A DNA stretch of 64,000 bases from Turicibacter sp. Lineage in GTDB: Bacteria > Bacillota > Bacilli > MOL361 > Turicibacteraceae. Positions 45,550 to 55,446 of the stretch are shown piece after piece (the stretch's first letter is position 1; each line of letters opens with the position of its first letter). The notes under the pieces were generated by a model. That model was not told where the DNA came from. It worked only from the letters and a program-made list of their open reading frames with translations, and ran no database searches. The DNA is taken from positions 7,747 through 71,746 of the forward strand of contig JAUMTV010000001.1 in the NCBI GenBank assembly GCA_030531025.1, in the 5' to 3' direction. Made by a program: the position numbers and the translations under genes.

Positions 45550-46461
45550 TTATTGATTTTTAATATAAGTTAATACTTCATTAACCGTCTGATCAAAATC
45601 ATTCACATTAACATGAAACCACGTCACATCCATTTGATTATTAAACCATGTATACTGACGTTTAGCATAGCGACGTGAATTACGCTTAATCAATTCCTTA
45701 CTTTCTTCTAAAGAGATTAAGCCCTTAAAATAGTCATAAAGTTCCTTATATCCAATGGCACGAATGGACTGCGCATTTTCAGGGATGTTTCGGTCAAATA
45801 AAGATTTTACTTCTTCGACAAGCCCGGTTTCATACATCACATCCACTCGTTTATTAATACGATCATATAAAATAGCACGATCATCAGTTAATCCAATCAA
45901 ACACGCATCATAAATCATCTTATGTTCTTGACGCTCAATCATTTCTGATTTTTTAACACCTGATGTCTCATAAATCTCAAGTGCACGAATGACACGTTTA
46001 CGATTATTCGGATGAATCTCTTTAGCTCCAGCTTCATCAATGGCAGCTAATTTAGCATGGAGTTCTTCATTCGTCAAATCACCATACTTTTCTTCATCTA
46101 CTTCTTTTGATTCTGACTCACTAGCAAATTCATAATCATATAAGACACTTTTAATATAAAGCCCGGTTCCACCTACAATGATTGGAAGTTTTCCACGTGA
46201 TTGAATCTCTGCAATTTTAGCGCGAACGGTTTGTTGAAAAGCTGCAACAGAATAAGGTTCATCAGGATTTTTTTCATCAATCAGATGATGTGGAATTCCT
46301 TGACGCTCTTCTAACGTTGCTTTGGCTGTTCCAATATCCATTGCACGATAAATTTGCATCGAATCACCGCTAATAATTTCACCATTCAATTGCTTCGCTA
46401 ATTCAATACTCATCTTTGTTTTCCCAACCGCTGTCGGTCCAACGATACATAATATATCCAT
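45550..46461 (-). CDS. miaA: tRNA dimethylallyltransferase
   Basis: Adds an isopentenyl group to A37 of tRNAs reading UNN codons. MiaB, encoded in the same cluster, then methylthiolates the product. It has 303 residues: P-loop GPTAVGKTKM, SGDSMQIYRAMDIGTAK, GGTGLYIKSVLYDYEF and RAIGYKELYDYFKG. The ATG at 46461 has TAGGTG 6 bp upstream, with a GTG nine bases earlier as alternative. It starts within 10 bp of the mutL stop. Confidence 0.96.
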   Translation of the reverse strand: MDILCIVGPTAVGKTKMSIELAKQLNGEIISGDSMQIYRAMDIGTAKATLEERQGIPHHLIDEKNPDEPYSVAAFQQTVRAKIAEIQSRGKLPIIVGGTGLYIKSVLYDYEFASESESKEVDEEKYGDLTNEELHAKLAAIDEAGAKEIHPNNRKRVIRALEIYETSGVKKSEMIERQEHKMIYDACLIGLTDDRAILYDRINKRVDVMYETGLVEEVKSLFDRNIPENAQSIRAIGYKELYDYFKGLISLEESKELIKRNSRRYAKRQYTWFNNQMDVTWFHVNVNDFDQTVNEVLTYIKNQ

Positions 46462-46470
46462 TTTATTCAC

Positions 46471-48339
46471 CTACATCACACGTTTAAACAATTTTTCTAT
46501 TTCATACTTCGTAATTTTTACGATAATTGGCCGCCCATGTGGGCATGTATACGGCTGCTCACAATAACAAAGGCTTTGCAGCAGCTCCTTAATTTCATAA
46601 TCATTAATATATTGGTTAGCTTTAATTGAACCTTTACAACTCATCATAATCGCAACCGATTCACGTAGTTTCCCAATATCAACTTTATTATCTAAAATAA
46701 TTTGATGTAAAATTGTTTCAACAATTAACTTGGCATCTAACTTTTGTGCCCAAACTGGAATTGAACGAACGACTAATGATTGACCACCAAACTCTTCAAT
46801 TTCAAACCCAAACTTAATTAAAGAAGGCAGAGCTTCTTTTAAAAGTAGAAGTTCATTTGCTGCATATTTTAACACAATAGGAATTAATAACTCGACACTA
46901 TCTCCACTAACATCAGCTAATGAGCGATAGTTTTTTTCATACTGAACGCGCTCCATTGCAGCATGTTGATCGACAATAAATAATCCTTCTTCATTTTGAG
47001 CTAATAAATAAGTCCCATGTAGTTGTCCAATATAATACAAATCTAATGTCGCTTCTTTCGTTTTAGTTGGTGCAACTACCTTAAGCTCTTCTCTTTCTGG
47101 CTGATTGAAGGCTACCTCTTCATGTTTTTGAATAGGCTTTTTCACACTTACCTCTGTTTCTTCATCGCTTTCTCTAACTTCTTCAATCAGCGAATCTGTT
47201 GAACCTGAGATAACTGTCTCTTTCACTGATGGTAACGACTGAGTCATCACAGATGGTGTTAAACGAGTAGGCGCTTGAAAACTTAATGTTTGTTGAATTG
47301 GTTTTACGACTTCCTTAATTCCCTCAGTCTGTAACTCAGTTTGCGGAATATACTCAACAGCTCCTAGTACCTTTTTAATTTCTGTATAAATAAATGTTTT
47401 TAAAGCTTCTTCTTGTGAGAATCGAACTTCTAATTTAGCAGGATGAACATTGACATCGACAAGAATTGGATCTAATTTCAAATTAAGTACAACAATTGGA
47501 TACTTATCTTTTGGTAATAGCGTATGATATGCCTCTAAAATTGAGCGCATTAAGCTATAATTTCGAATCGCACGACCATTTACAATAATCGTCATATAGT
47601 TTCGAGACGCACGATTGATAATCGGATCACTAATAAAACCTGAAATTTCATAAGCATCACTTTTCGCTGAGAAAGGAATCATTTTTTTAGCAATATCAAA
47701 TCCATAGACGCTAGCAATCACACTTTGTAAATTATTTTGACCATTGGTTTGAAAAAGCAGACGCTGATTATTAAATAATTTAAAAGCTATCTCAGGGTGT
47801 GAAAGAGCAATCTTGTTAATATAATCGGTAATATGACTCAGTTCGGTATTTAATGATTTAATATGCTTTAAGCGAGCCGGTGTATTGAAGAACAGGTGAT
47901 TCACTTCCATCTCCGTTCCTTTACGCATAACACCTGGCTTAGACGATAAAACCTCCCCGCCTTTAATATTTAAATGTAGCCCGCTACTCACTCCATCAGA
48001 TGTTTTAACATGAACATCTGAAACAGAAGCAATCGAGGGAAGGGCCTCACCACGAAATCCTAGCGTTTGAATTCGAAAAATATCATACTGTGTTTTAACT
48101 TTACTTGTTGCATGGCGTTCAAAAGCAAGATGAGCATCTTCTTCGCTCATCCCCTCTCCATTATCAATGACTTTAATTTGGCGAACACCTGAATCTTGTA
48201 AATGAATTTCGATATTCGTACTTTGGGCATCAATCGCATTTTCAAGCAACTCTTTTACAACAGAAGCGGGACGTTCAATCACTTCTCCCGCTGCAATCAT
48301 ATTGGCCAGTTGCTCACTCATACGCTGTATTTTTCCCAT
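46471..48339 (-). CDS. mutL: DNA mismatch repair protein MutL
   Basis: A mismatch-repair mediator and, in this group, the nicking endonuclease. It has 622 residues. The N-terminal GHKL ATPase (ELLENAIDAQST; NGEGM; FRGEALPSIASVS) is followed by a variable linker (about 340-430) and a C-terminal dimerisation/endonuclease domain. The latter has the DQHAAMERVQYE motif and the zinc-site CPHGRP. The endonuclease motif means that no MutH is needed. It lies 7 bp below mutS. Confidence 0.97.
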   Translation of the reverse strand: MGKIQRMSEQLANMIAAGEVIERPASVVKELLENAIDAQSTNIEIHLQDSGVRQIKVIDNGEGMSEEDAHLAFERHATSKVKTQYDIFRIQTLGFRGEALPSIASVSDVHVKTSDGVSSGLHLNIKGGEVLSSKPGVMRKGTEMEVNHLFFNTPARLKHIKSLNTELSHITDYINKIALSHPEIAFKLFNNQRLLFQTNGQNNLQSVIASVYGFDIAKKMIPFSAKSDAYEISGFISDPIINRASRNYMTIIVNGRAIRNYSLMRSILEAYHTLLPKDKYPIVVLNLKLDPILVDVNVHPAKLEVRFSQEEALKTFIYTEIKKVLGAVEYIPQTELQTEGIKEVVKPIQQTLSFQAPTRLTPSVMTQSLPSVKETVISGSTDSLIEEVRESDEETEVSVKKPIQKHEEVAFNQPEREELKVVAPTKTKEATLDLYYIGQLHGTYLLAQNEEGLFIVDQHAAMERVQYEKNYRSLADVSGDSVELLIPIVLKYAANELLLLKEALPSLIKFGFEIEEFGGQSLVVRSIPVWAQKLDAKLIVETILHQIILDNKVDIGKLRESVAIMMSCKGSIKANQYINDYEIKELLQSLCYCEQPYTCPHGRPIIVKITKYEIEKLFKRVM

Positions 48340-48346
48340 ACGTCAC

Positions 48347-51043
48347 CTACTTTCTTTGATTCATCTTCACTTTTAACTCATACATCGCATTCATCGCCTG
48401 CATTGGGGTTAATTGATATAAATCAATCTGCTCTAACTCTTTAATAATATCTTCATATGGATTCACATACTCCACTTTTACTTCTACTTTAGGTTTTTCT
48501 TTTTTCATTGATTCTGCAACCCCAAATAACGATAACTGTCCTTGCTCAACTTCAACAACTGAATGTAACTCAACTGTTGGCTCAGATGAAACAAAAGTTT
48601 TTGGCTCTTCCACTTTCACAGCAGTATCTAATGAAGTTTGAATCACATCTTTATCTTTTTCTAAGACATCTAATAACTGTTTTGCACGGGCAATTAAACT
48701 TGATGGTAATTTTGCAATTTCAGCAACATGAATTCCATAACTTTTATCTGACGGTCCTTCCATCACTTTATGCATGAAAATCAGTTGCCCTTCATGTTCT
48801 TCTGCACGAACATGTCGATTTTCTAAATGATCACATTTTTCTTCTAATTGTGTTAACTCATGATAATGAGTTGAGAATAATGTTTTAGCTCCTACTTTAT
48901 CATGTACATATTCAATAATAGATTGTGCTAACGCCATTCCATCAAATGTTGCCGTTCCACGTCCAATTTCATCAAGTAAAATTAAACTATCTCTCGTTGC
49001 ATGCTCAAGTGCATAATTCGTTTCCATCATTTCAACCATAAACGTACTATGACCTGAAACTAAATCATCAGCTGCTCCAATTCGCGTAAAAATCTGATCA
49101 AAGATTGGGACATTTGCAACACTTGCCGGTACATAACATCCAATTTGGGCCATAATGGAAATAAGAGCTAATTGACGCATATACGTTGATTTCCCTGACA
49201 TATTCGGTCCTGTAATTAATAGAATCGATAAATCAGCTGGCATTATACAGTCATTTTCAACATACTGCGTCTCTTTTAATACTTTTTCAACGACTGGATG
49301 ACGACCATCTTTAATTTCAATTACATGCTCACGATTTAAAACTGGTCGTGTATAGCGATTCTCTTCACTAATTGTGGCAAATGATTGAAGAACATCAAAA
49401 TAGGCCATCACTTTTGCAATTTGCTGAATTTTAGGAATTTCATTTTTGACAAGTTGGCGTAATTCAGTAAATAATTCGTATTCTAACTGAATTGATTTTT
49501 CTTCAGCATTTAAAATTAAGTTTTCTTTCTCTTTTAATTCCTCTGTTATAAAACGTTCAGCATTCACTAACGTTTGTTTACGCTCATAACCCGCATCTTC
49601 AGGAATTAAGTGTAAGTTTGCTTTACTAATCTCAATATAATAACCAAAAACTTTGTTATATTTAATCTTTAATGAACGAATGCCTGTCTTTTCACGCTCA
49701 GCTGCTTCTAAAGCTAAAATCCACTCTTTCCCGTGTGTCACTATATAACGATACTCATCTAATGTCTCGTTATACCCGTCTTTAATGATGCCACCTTCTT
49801 TAATACTAATCGGTGGATTTTCAACAATCGCTTTTTCTAAAATATCTGTAATATGAGAGCAATCAACCATTTGGTTTAATTGATGTTGAATCGATGGCAT
49901 CGCTATCGCTAATTGACTTAATAACGCTTTGATATGTGGAATTTGATTCAGTGATGAATGAAGTTGCAATAAATCACGGGCATTAGCATTTCCAAATGCA
50001 ATACGCCCTGATAGACGCTCTAAATCATAAACTTCATCTAAGTGACGCTTTAATTCTTCTTTTAGCATAAAGTCATTCATAAAAGCTTCTACAACGTCTA
50101 GACGCTCATTAATCAACTGCTCACTAATCGATGGACGTTCAATCCATTGTTTAAGTAAGCGACTCCCCATCGCCGTCTTTGTTTTATCTAATAACCAAAG
50201 TAATGAACCTTGACGTGATTTCGAACGAATCGTTTCTGTTAATTCTAAATTTCGGCGTGAATTATAATCAATACTTAAATAATCTTCATTTTTAGTTAAG
50301 CTAATCGGTTGCAAATGCCCAAGTGCACTCTTTTGCGTACGAACTAAATAGTTAACTAAACGCCCAAATGCTTTCATTAAATAGTCATCATTCACTTCAT
50401 CCGTTAAAATTTGATATTCAATCGGAATCATACAGTCTTCTTCATATGAAAGAACGATTTGTCTTAACGCGCGCAAGTTATCAAACATAGCCGTTTCTAT
50501 CTCTGAGCCAATAACAATTTCTTTACATCCTAAGCTGATTAACTCCCCAATTAAAGCCTGATTTTCTTTTGGTAGGCGCATGGCGTAATTTTCACCTGTA
50601 GATAAATCACTATAAGCGACTGCATAAGCGTCTTCAAAGGCGACAACAGATAAAATAAAGTTATTTTCTTTTTCATTTAAAGCTGTTTGATTCATGACCG
50701 TTCCCGGTGTCAGTAAACGAACGACTTCACGACGAACAACACCTTTTGCACTAGCAGGATCTTCAACTTGCTCACAAACAGCTACTTTATATCCACGTTC
50801 AATTAAACGATTAATATAGTTTTCAGCCGAATGATGAGGAACGCCACACATTGGAACACGCTCTTCGGCTCCCGCTTCACGTCCAGTTAGCGCAATTTCT
50901 AACTCCTTTGCAGCTAGCTGTGCATCTTCAAAAAATAATTCATAAAAATCACCTAGTCTGAAAAAGACAAAGGCGTCTTGATAATTTTCTTTGATAGTCA
51001 AATATTGTTGCATCATTGGTGTGTATTTAGACTTATCTCGCAT
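48347..51043 (-). CDS. mutS: DNA mismatch repair protein MutS
   Basis: Recognises mismatches and recruits MutL. It has 898 residues. The N-terminal mismatch-binding domain has the Phe-x-Glu motif within FFRLGDFYELF. The core, lever and clamp regions follow, then the ATPase with Walker A GPNMSGKST and LLDEIGRGTATFDG. A C-terminal tetramer/beta-clamp-type tail contains QLSLFG. The ATG at 51043 has AAGGAG 8 bp upstream. The in-frame reading from 51067 lacks a site. Confidence 0.97.
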   Translation of the reverse strand: MRDKSKYTPMMQQYLTIKENYQDAFVFFRLGDFYELFFEDAQLAAKELEIALTGREAGAEERVPMCGVPHHSAENYINRLIERGYKVAVCEQVEDPASAKGVVRREVVRLLTPGTVMNQTALNEKENNFILSVVAFEDAYAVAYSDLSTGENYAMRLPKENQALIGELISLGCKEIVIGSEIETAMFDNLRALRQIVLSYEEDCMIPIEYQILTDEVNDDYLMKAFGRLVNYLVRTQKSALGHLQPISLTKNEDYLSIDYNSRRNLELTETIRSKSRQGSLLWLLDKTKTAMGSRLLKQWIERPSISEQLINERLDVVEAFMNDFMLKEELKRHLDEVYDLERLSGRIAFGNANARDLLQLHSSLNQIPHIKALLSQLAIAMPSIQHQLNQMVDCSHITDILEKAIVENPPISIKEGGIIKDGYNETLDEYRYIVTHGKEWILALEAAEREKTGIRSLKIKYNKVFGYYIEISKANLHLIPEDAGYERKQTLVNAERFITEELKEKENLILNAEEKSIQLEYELFTELRQLVKNEIPKIQQIAKVMAYFDVLQSFATISEENRYTRPVLNREHVIEIKDGRHPVVEKVLKETQYVENDCIMPADLSILLITGPNMSGKSTYMRQLALISIMAQIGCYVPASVANVPIFDQIFTRIGAADDLVSGHSTFMVEMMETNYALEHATRDSLILLDEIGRGTATFDGMALAQSIIEYVHDKVGAKTLFSTHYHELTQLEEKCDHLENRHVRAEEHEGQLIFMHKVMEGPSDKSYGIHVAEIAKLPSSLIARAKQLLDVLEKDKDVIQTSLDTAVKVEEPKTFVSSEPTVELHSVVEVEQGQLSLFGVAESMKKEKPKVEVKVEYVNPYEDIIKELEQIDLYQLTPMQAMNAMYELKVKMNQRK

Positions 51044-51075
51044 GATAAAAACTCCTTCTTTTTTCACATGTTTTT

Positions 51076-51081
51076 ATTATA
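51076..51081 (-). promoter_or_regulatory. mutS promoter, extended -10
   Basis: TATAAT preceded by TGC on the minus strand, 33 bp before mutS. No clear -35. The stretch 51105-51370 has no gene or clear structure. Confidence 0.55.
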
Positions 51082-51374
51082 GCATAAAGTGTCGATTTAA
51101 GAACGGTTCGAAGAGTTGATTACAAACATTTCAATTTCTTCTATGATAGACTAAATGAGTAAATCTTAATCATATCATTCAATTTATCAATTCATCCTCA
51201 TTTTTAACTTCACAAAGAGCCCCCTCCCTCGTCACTCACCATTAAGAAATCCAGCTGAGGCCCTAATTCTTAAAGATTTGTTTAATTGTCTAGATCAATC
51301 TCATATTTGATTAAAGCCTTTAAACAAGATTGACCTTTGTTCATGTGACACAGTTATTTTCCTGGAAATAAAAA

Positions 51375-51396
51375 CGTTCCTTTTTAAAAAGGAACG
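51375..51396. other. 22-bp perfect palindrome between cotE and mutS
   Basis: CGTTCCTTTTT followed directly by its reverse complement. It could be a backup terminator after cotE (a hairpin with A/T centre) or a binding site. Confidence 0.6.
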
Positions 51397-51428
51397 ACTT
51401 ATTCTTATCATATTACCCCTTAGAAAAA

Positions 51429-51454
51429 AGAATAAGGCATCACTGCCTTATTCT
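51429..51454 (-). terminator. cotE terminator
   Basis: AGAATAAGGCA, loop TCAC, TGCCTTATTCT, followed by T on the minus strand. The stem overlaps the last cotE codons. Confidence 0.85.
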
Positions 51455-51993
51455 CCTCTAAAAGGTGAATTTTTTAAGAAATTTGGATTAATTTGTTGGT
51501 CGATTTCATCTTCGTCATCATCGTCAGCATCAATATCGCTTTCTACTGGCCCTAAGATTGAAACACGCATTTTTGTTTCTCCGATGACTTCAACCACAAT
51601 TTCAAATTCTACCTCAACTACAATTTCTCCATCTTCAATTCTTGCATCAACACAAGTTGGTTGTTGAATCGTTCTTGCAATCACTTCATCACCTTCGTAT
51701 AGGCAATCACGAATAGTACGATGAACATTAACTTGGTCATCATATTCAATTGTTTGACGCGCTACTTCTGTTTGTGTATTATCAGCAAATGAATACCACA
51801 CGTTAATGTCATAAACACCTTTTACATCAACAGCATCATCACATTTTCTTGCTCCGAATTTATGATTAATAATCCAGCAACCTAAAATACTATCTGCTGG
51901 GCTTCTCAAATCATTAAGAGGTGATGTGATTTTAAATCTTTTTTTACCTTTACCAATTACAGCTTTGGTTACAATTTCACGAATATCATTCAT
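51448..51993 (-). CDS. cotE: outer spore coat morphogenetic protein CotE
   Basis: Directs outer-coat assembly on the developing spore in Bacillus. It has 181 residues. Family stretches are visible: REIVTKAVIGKGKK, SILGCWIINHKF, YDINVWYSFADNTQTEVARQ and VEVIGETKMRV. The tail is strongly acidic (DIDADDDDEDE), as in the family. The position between ricA and mutS is that of B. subtilis. The ATG has GAGGAGG. I did not find a convincing sigma-E or sigma-K promoter in its 167-bp upstream gap. Confidence 0.95.
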   Translation of the reverse strand: MNDIREIVTKAVIGKGKKRFKITSPLNDLRSPADSILGCWIINHKFGARKCDDAVDVKGVYDINVWYSFADNTQTEVARQTIEYDDQVNVHRTIRDCLYEGDEVIARTIQQPTCVDARIEDGEIVVEVEFEIVVEVIGETKMRVSILGPVESDIDADDDDEDEIDQQINPNFLKNSPFRGE

Positions 51994-52160
51994 CCTAATA
52001 CCTCCTCACTGATACTATATTCAGCTCTTGACCTATTTGATACTTAATTGAATGACTTTATGAGATTTCATTCGAGAAAAAATCATGCCTCCTCATGAAT
52101 TTCTCCGACTATCTATCACCCATTTGCATCATAAACATGTAAAATTAAAAAACATCTTAG

Positions 52161-52511
52161 CTATTCACTAAGATGTTTATTAACCTTATATTGTATTATA
52201 TGAGTCATCGTCGAAAAGAGTTCATTTAACTCAATTTGAGTTTGAATATATTCATTAAAAAGCGGGTTATCATAAAGTTCACTTTCAATTGCTTTTAACT
52301 CATCTTCCTTTTGTAAAGACGCATTTGATTTCCCATACTGTTGCAGTTTGATTAACTCTTTTTGCTTTTGAATATACTCATCGTATAACGCCAAAAGTTT
52401 TTCATTTTGATGAACTTTTTGTGTTAACTGACGATAACGTTCAATCACAGGGTCTGTTGCTAACTTTTCTTTTAATTTTTCAAAAGAAGGTAAATTAGTT
52501 TGTTGTATCAT
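52161..52511 (-). CDS. ricA: RicA/YmcA family regulator
   Basis: A helical YlbF/YmcA-family protein of 116 residues. In B. subtilis RicA acts with RicF and RicT to direct RNase Y and to support sporulation and biofilm formation. The pattern [20 protein letters not shown] and [20 protein letters not shown] fits. It overlaps the miaB end by 17 bp. The partner RNase Y is encoded 3 kb away in this window. Confidence 0.9.
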   Translation of the reverse strand: MIQQTNLPSFEKLKEKLATDPVIERYRQLTQKVHQNEKLLALYDEYIQKQKELIKLQQYGKSNASLQKEDELKAIESELYDNPLFNEYIQTQIELNELFSTMTHIIQYKVNKHLSE

Positions 52512-54003
52512 CGTTAACCATCTCTCCAGCTAAATGCCATGTTTTAGCTTCGGTGATTTTAACTTTAACGATTTGTCCGATTTTAGCTTCATCGCCTTTG
52601 AAGTTAACTAATTTGTTATGACGTGTGTATCCGGCTAACACCGTATCATCATTCTTACTTGTTCCTTCAACTAACACGTCTACCACTTTTCCTTCAAAGC
52701 GTTTATTTCCGTTACGGAATCCACGATTAATCGCTTCATTTAAACGATTTAAACGATCTTTTTTATCTGCTTCTGATACATTATCTTCCATACGTGCAGC
52801 TGGTGTTCCTTCACGTGGTGAGAAGATGAATGTAAAGGCACCTTCGTACCCAACCTCTTCTACTAATGATAATGTATCTTGGAATTGCTCTTCTGTTTCA
52901 CCTGGGAATCCAACGATAATATCTGTTGTAATAGATACTCCTGGAATCGCTTCTTTAAGATCGCGAACTAATTGTAAATACATTTCACGTGTATATTTAC
53001 GGTTCATACGTTTTAATACTTCATTATTTCCAGATTGAACTGGTAAATGAATATGTTCCATTAAGTTTCCACGTTTAGCTAATGCTTTGATTGTTTTCTC
53101 ATCGAAATCACGTGGATGTGATGTTGTAAATCGGATACGTGGAATATCAATCTTATGTAAATCGTCTAATAAATCACCGAATGTATACTCACGATCTTTA
53201 AAATCTTTTCCGTATGCATTAACGTTTTGTCCTAATAATGTTACTTCTTGATATCCTTCTGCTGCTAAATGTTGAATTTCTGCAATGATATCTTCTGGCA
53301 TACGGCTACGTTCTTTACCACGTGTATACGGTACAATACAGTATGTACAGAATTCATCGCATCCATACATGATGTTAACCCATGCTTTAATGCTTCCTTG
53401 ACGTGTACGAGGCATGTTCTCAACAATCTCACCTTCTTGAGACCAAACTTCGATGACACGCTCTTTCCCCATTAATGCATTATGAATATATTCTGGTAAA
53501 CGGTAAATATTATGTGTACCAAATACTAAGTCAACATGTTGGTATTTTTCCATAATCTGATTGACTACTTTTTCTTCTTGTGACATGCAACCACATACCC
53601 CTAAGATTAAGTCAGGGTTTGTACGTTTTAAACGTTTTAAACGACCTAACTCACCGAAAACACGGTTTTCAGCATTCTCACGAATAGCACATGTATTTAA
53701 AATAATTAAATCAGCTTCATCTTGTGAGTTTGCTTTTGTATAACCTAACTCTTCCGCAATCCCAATAATTGCTTCTGAATCATGCTCATTCATTTGACAA
53801 CCGTAAGTTTGAATTAAATATTTTTTTCCTTTTCCAATGTTTTTAATTGACTCCTCAATTGCGAAGTCACGATGAACGTGCGCTTGCTCACGGCTACGTT
53901 TACGTGCACCATTAATGCTTGGACGTTGGAAGTAACGGCTATAATCTTTTTCAGCTTTTAGCTGATTTGCTTGTAACGCTAATTCTTTTTGTTGTTCATT
54001 CAT
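52495..54003 (-). CDS. miaB: tRNA-2-methylthio-N6-isopentenyladenosine37 methylthiotransferase
   Basis: A radical-SAM enzyme that adds the methylthio group to the A37 modified by MiaA. It has 502 residues. The N-terminal UPF0004 cluster ligands are C69, C105 and C139. The radical-SAM triad is C215, C219 and C222 ([12 protein letters not shown]). A TRAM domain follows near 430-495. The ATG at 54003 has AGGTG. The order miaB-ricA-cotE-mutS-mutL-miaA equals the B. subtilis order. Confidence 0.97.
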   Translation of the reverse strand: MNEQQKELALQANQLKAEKDYSRYFQRPSINGARKRSREQAHVHRDFAIEESIKNIGKGKKYLIQTYGCQMNEHDSEAIIGIAEELGYTKANSQDEADLIILNTCAIRENAENRVFGELGRLKRLKRTNPDLILGVCGCMSQEEKVVNQIMEKYQHVDLVFGTHNIYRLPEYIHNALMGKERVIEVWSQEGEIVENMPRTRQGSIKAWVNIMYGCDEFCTYCIVPYTRGKERSRMPEDIIAEIQHLAAEGYQEVTLLGQNVNAYGKDFKDREYTFGDLLDDLHKIDIPRIRFTTSHPRDFDEKTIKALAKRGNLMEHIHLPVQSGNNEVLKRMNRKYTREMYLQLVRDLKEAIPGVSITTDIIVGFPGETEEQFQDTLSLVEEVGYEGAFTFIFSPREGTPAARMEDNVSEADKKDRLNRLNEAINRGFRNGNKRFEGKVVDVLVEGTSKNDDTVLAGYTRHNKLVNFKGDEAKIGQIVKVKITEAKTWHLAGEMVNDDTTN

Positions 54004-54077
54004 CCTTATCACCTATATCTTAAAGCTTTAATTATCAACTATATTCTCTATGTGACAAAACATGAGTCACTCGCTCT

Positions 54078-54107
54078 ATTATACCTTACATTATATAGAA
54101 TAATCAA
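54078..54107 (-). promoter_or_regulatory. miaB-ricA promoter
   Basis: TTGATT (54102-54107), an 18-bp spacer and TATAAT (54078-54083) on the minus strand. Confidence 0.65.
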
Positions 54108-54159
54108 CTCATGTCCACCTCACTTGATAACTATTGGTTTTAAGGAATTTACTAAAAAA

Positions 54160-54197
54160 GACTAGTGACCTAAGTTGGTCACTAGTCTTTTTTTATT
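54160..54197 (-). terminator. spoVS terminator
   Basis: AGACTAGTGACC pairs with GGTCACTAGTCT, with T/A runs on both flanks. Confidence 0.88.
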
Positions 54198-54202
54198 AAA
54201 AA

Positions 54203-54466
54203 CTATTGTCTTGATTCAACAATAAGTTTAATTGCCGTACGCTCTTCACCGTCAATTAAGATATCAGTAAACGCCGGAATGCAAATTAAATCTTTTCCTG
54301 TTGGTGCCACATATCCTCTAGCAATGGCAATAGCTTTCACTGCTTGATTTAATGCTCCTGCTCCAATTGCCTGAATCTCTACAAGTCCTCTTTCACGAAA
54401 TGCATTCGCTAAAGCACCTGCAACTGAATTAGGATTAGATTTTGATGATACTTTTAATACTTCCAT
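54203..54466 (-). CDS. spoVS: stage V sporulation protein S
   Basis: A small 87-residue Alba-like protein, required in B. subtilis for normal progress to stage V and involved in septation. The sequence is near-canonical (MEVLKVSSKSNPNSVAGALA ... EIQAIGAGALNQAVKAIAIA). The ATG at 54466 has AGAGGGGG. The in-frame reading from 54520 has no site. It follows ymdB, as in B. subtilis. Confidence 0.96.
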   Translation of the reverse strand: MEVLKVSSKSNPNSVAGALANAFRERGLVEIQAIGAGALNQAVKAIAIARGYVAPTGKDLICIPAFTDILIDGEERTAIKLIVESRQ

Positions 54467-54534
54467 ACTAGTCCCCCTCTTTTTTGTTTTACACAGTAAG
54501 TCTATGCTCCCCCATCCCAATACATGACTAAATT

Positions 54535-55326
54535 TTATAAAGTTGATTCTTTCTTCAAATTAATACGTTGAATTGATGATGCTTTTCCTGTCTTCTCATT
54601 AATATCAACTAAAACGGCATTCAGTTGAGCTGATCCTTGTTCTAACGCATTAAAGCGGATCGGTAATCCTGTAATAAATTTATTAATAACATTTTCACGT
54701 TCAACCCCGATAACTCCATCTAATGGACCAGTCATTCCAACATCTGTTATATACGCTGTCCCTTTGGCTAAAATACGCTCATCCGCTGTTGGTACATGAG
54801 TATGTGTCCCAACAACAGCACTCACGCGTCCATCTAAGAAATAACCCATCGCAATTTTTTCACTTGTTGCTTCTGCATGGAAATCAACAAAAATGATATT
54901 CGTACGTTTTTTAGCTTCTTCAACTAATTCATCTATTTTTTCAAATGGACAATTAATCATTGGCATAAACGTACGCCCTTGAACTGAGATGACAGCAACT
55001 TCATGTGAATTGAATTTAACAAATGTTAATCCTTTTCCCGGATTTGATTTTGGGAAGTTTGCTGGACGAACTAATTTATCTGCCTGATCAATAAAATCAA
55101 AGATAGAACGATTATCCCATGTATGGTTCCCTAATGTGACCACATTGACACCTTGCTCTAATAAAAACTTATAATACTTTTCATTAATTCCTTTCCCATG
55201 AGAAATATTTTCCCCATTTGCAATAATAAAGTGTGGTTTATAAGTTTCTTTAATTTTAGGTAATTGCTCTTGAATCATTTGGCGTCCTAGTGATCCATAA
55301 ATATCTCCAATAAATAAAATTTTCAT
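54535..55326 (-). CDS. ymdB: YmdB-type metallophosphoesterase
   Basis: A 2',3'-cyclic nucleotide phosphodiesterase of 263 residues that affects biofilm and sporulation decisions in Bacillus. The binuclear metal motifs are GDIYGSLGR, NGEN, LGNHTWDN and VGTHTHVPTAD. The ATG at 55326 is the family start (MKILFIGDIYG) with an AAAGG-type site. The longer in-frame reading is rejected. It lies between rny and spoVS, as in B. subtilis. Confidence 0.94.
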   Translation of the reverse strand: MKILFIGDIYGSLGRQMIQEQLPKIKETYKPHFIIANGENISHGKGINEKYYKFLLEQGVNVVTLGNHTWDNRSIFDFIDQADKLVRPANFPKSNPGKGLTFVKFNSHEVAVISVQGRTFMPMINCPFEKIDELVEEAKKRTNIIFVDFHAEATSEKIAMGYFLDGRVSAVVGTHTHVPTADERILAKGTAYITDVGMTGPLDGVIGVERENVINKFITGLPIRFNALEQGSAQLNAVLVDINEKTGKASSIQRINLKKESTL

Positions 55327-55386
55327 TCTATCAGCCTTTCTAGTCGTTACTTTAAATCTAAGTTTTATAAGTTTAGTATACATATT

Positions 55387-55422
55387 AAAGAGCTATTAAT
55401 GCTAACACATTAATAGCTCTTT
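55387..55422 (-). terminator. rny terminator
   Basis: A 15-bp perfect stem (AAAGAGCTATTAATG and its complement) around a 6-nt loop, T-rich on the minus strand. Confidence 0.85.
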
Positions 55423-55446
55423 AATCAATTAATTGAATTTAGCATT

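Noticed and set aside
51099..51112. LexA box upstream of mutS (GAACGGTTCG)
   Set aside because: The two arms have no 4-bp spacer, so the spacing does not fit GAAC-N4-GTTC.
51994..52160. Sigma-E or sigma-K promoter for cotE
   Set aside because: The best -10-like element, CATAAAGT, has no matching -35 at the right distance.
52625..53038. 137-codon open frame antisense to miaB
   Set aside because: It is a full overlap with miaB on the other strand, with no ribosome site or recognisable motif.
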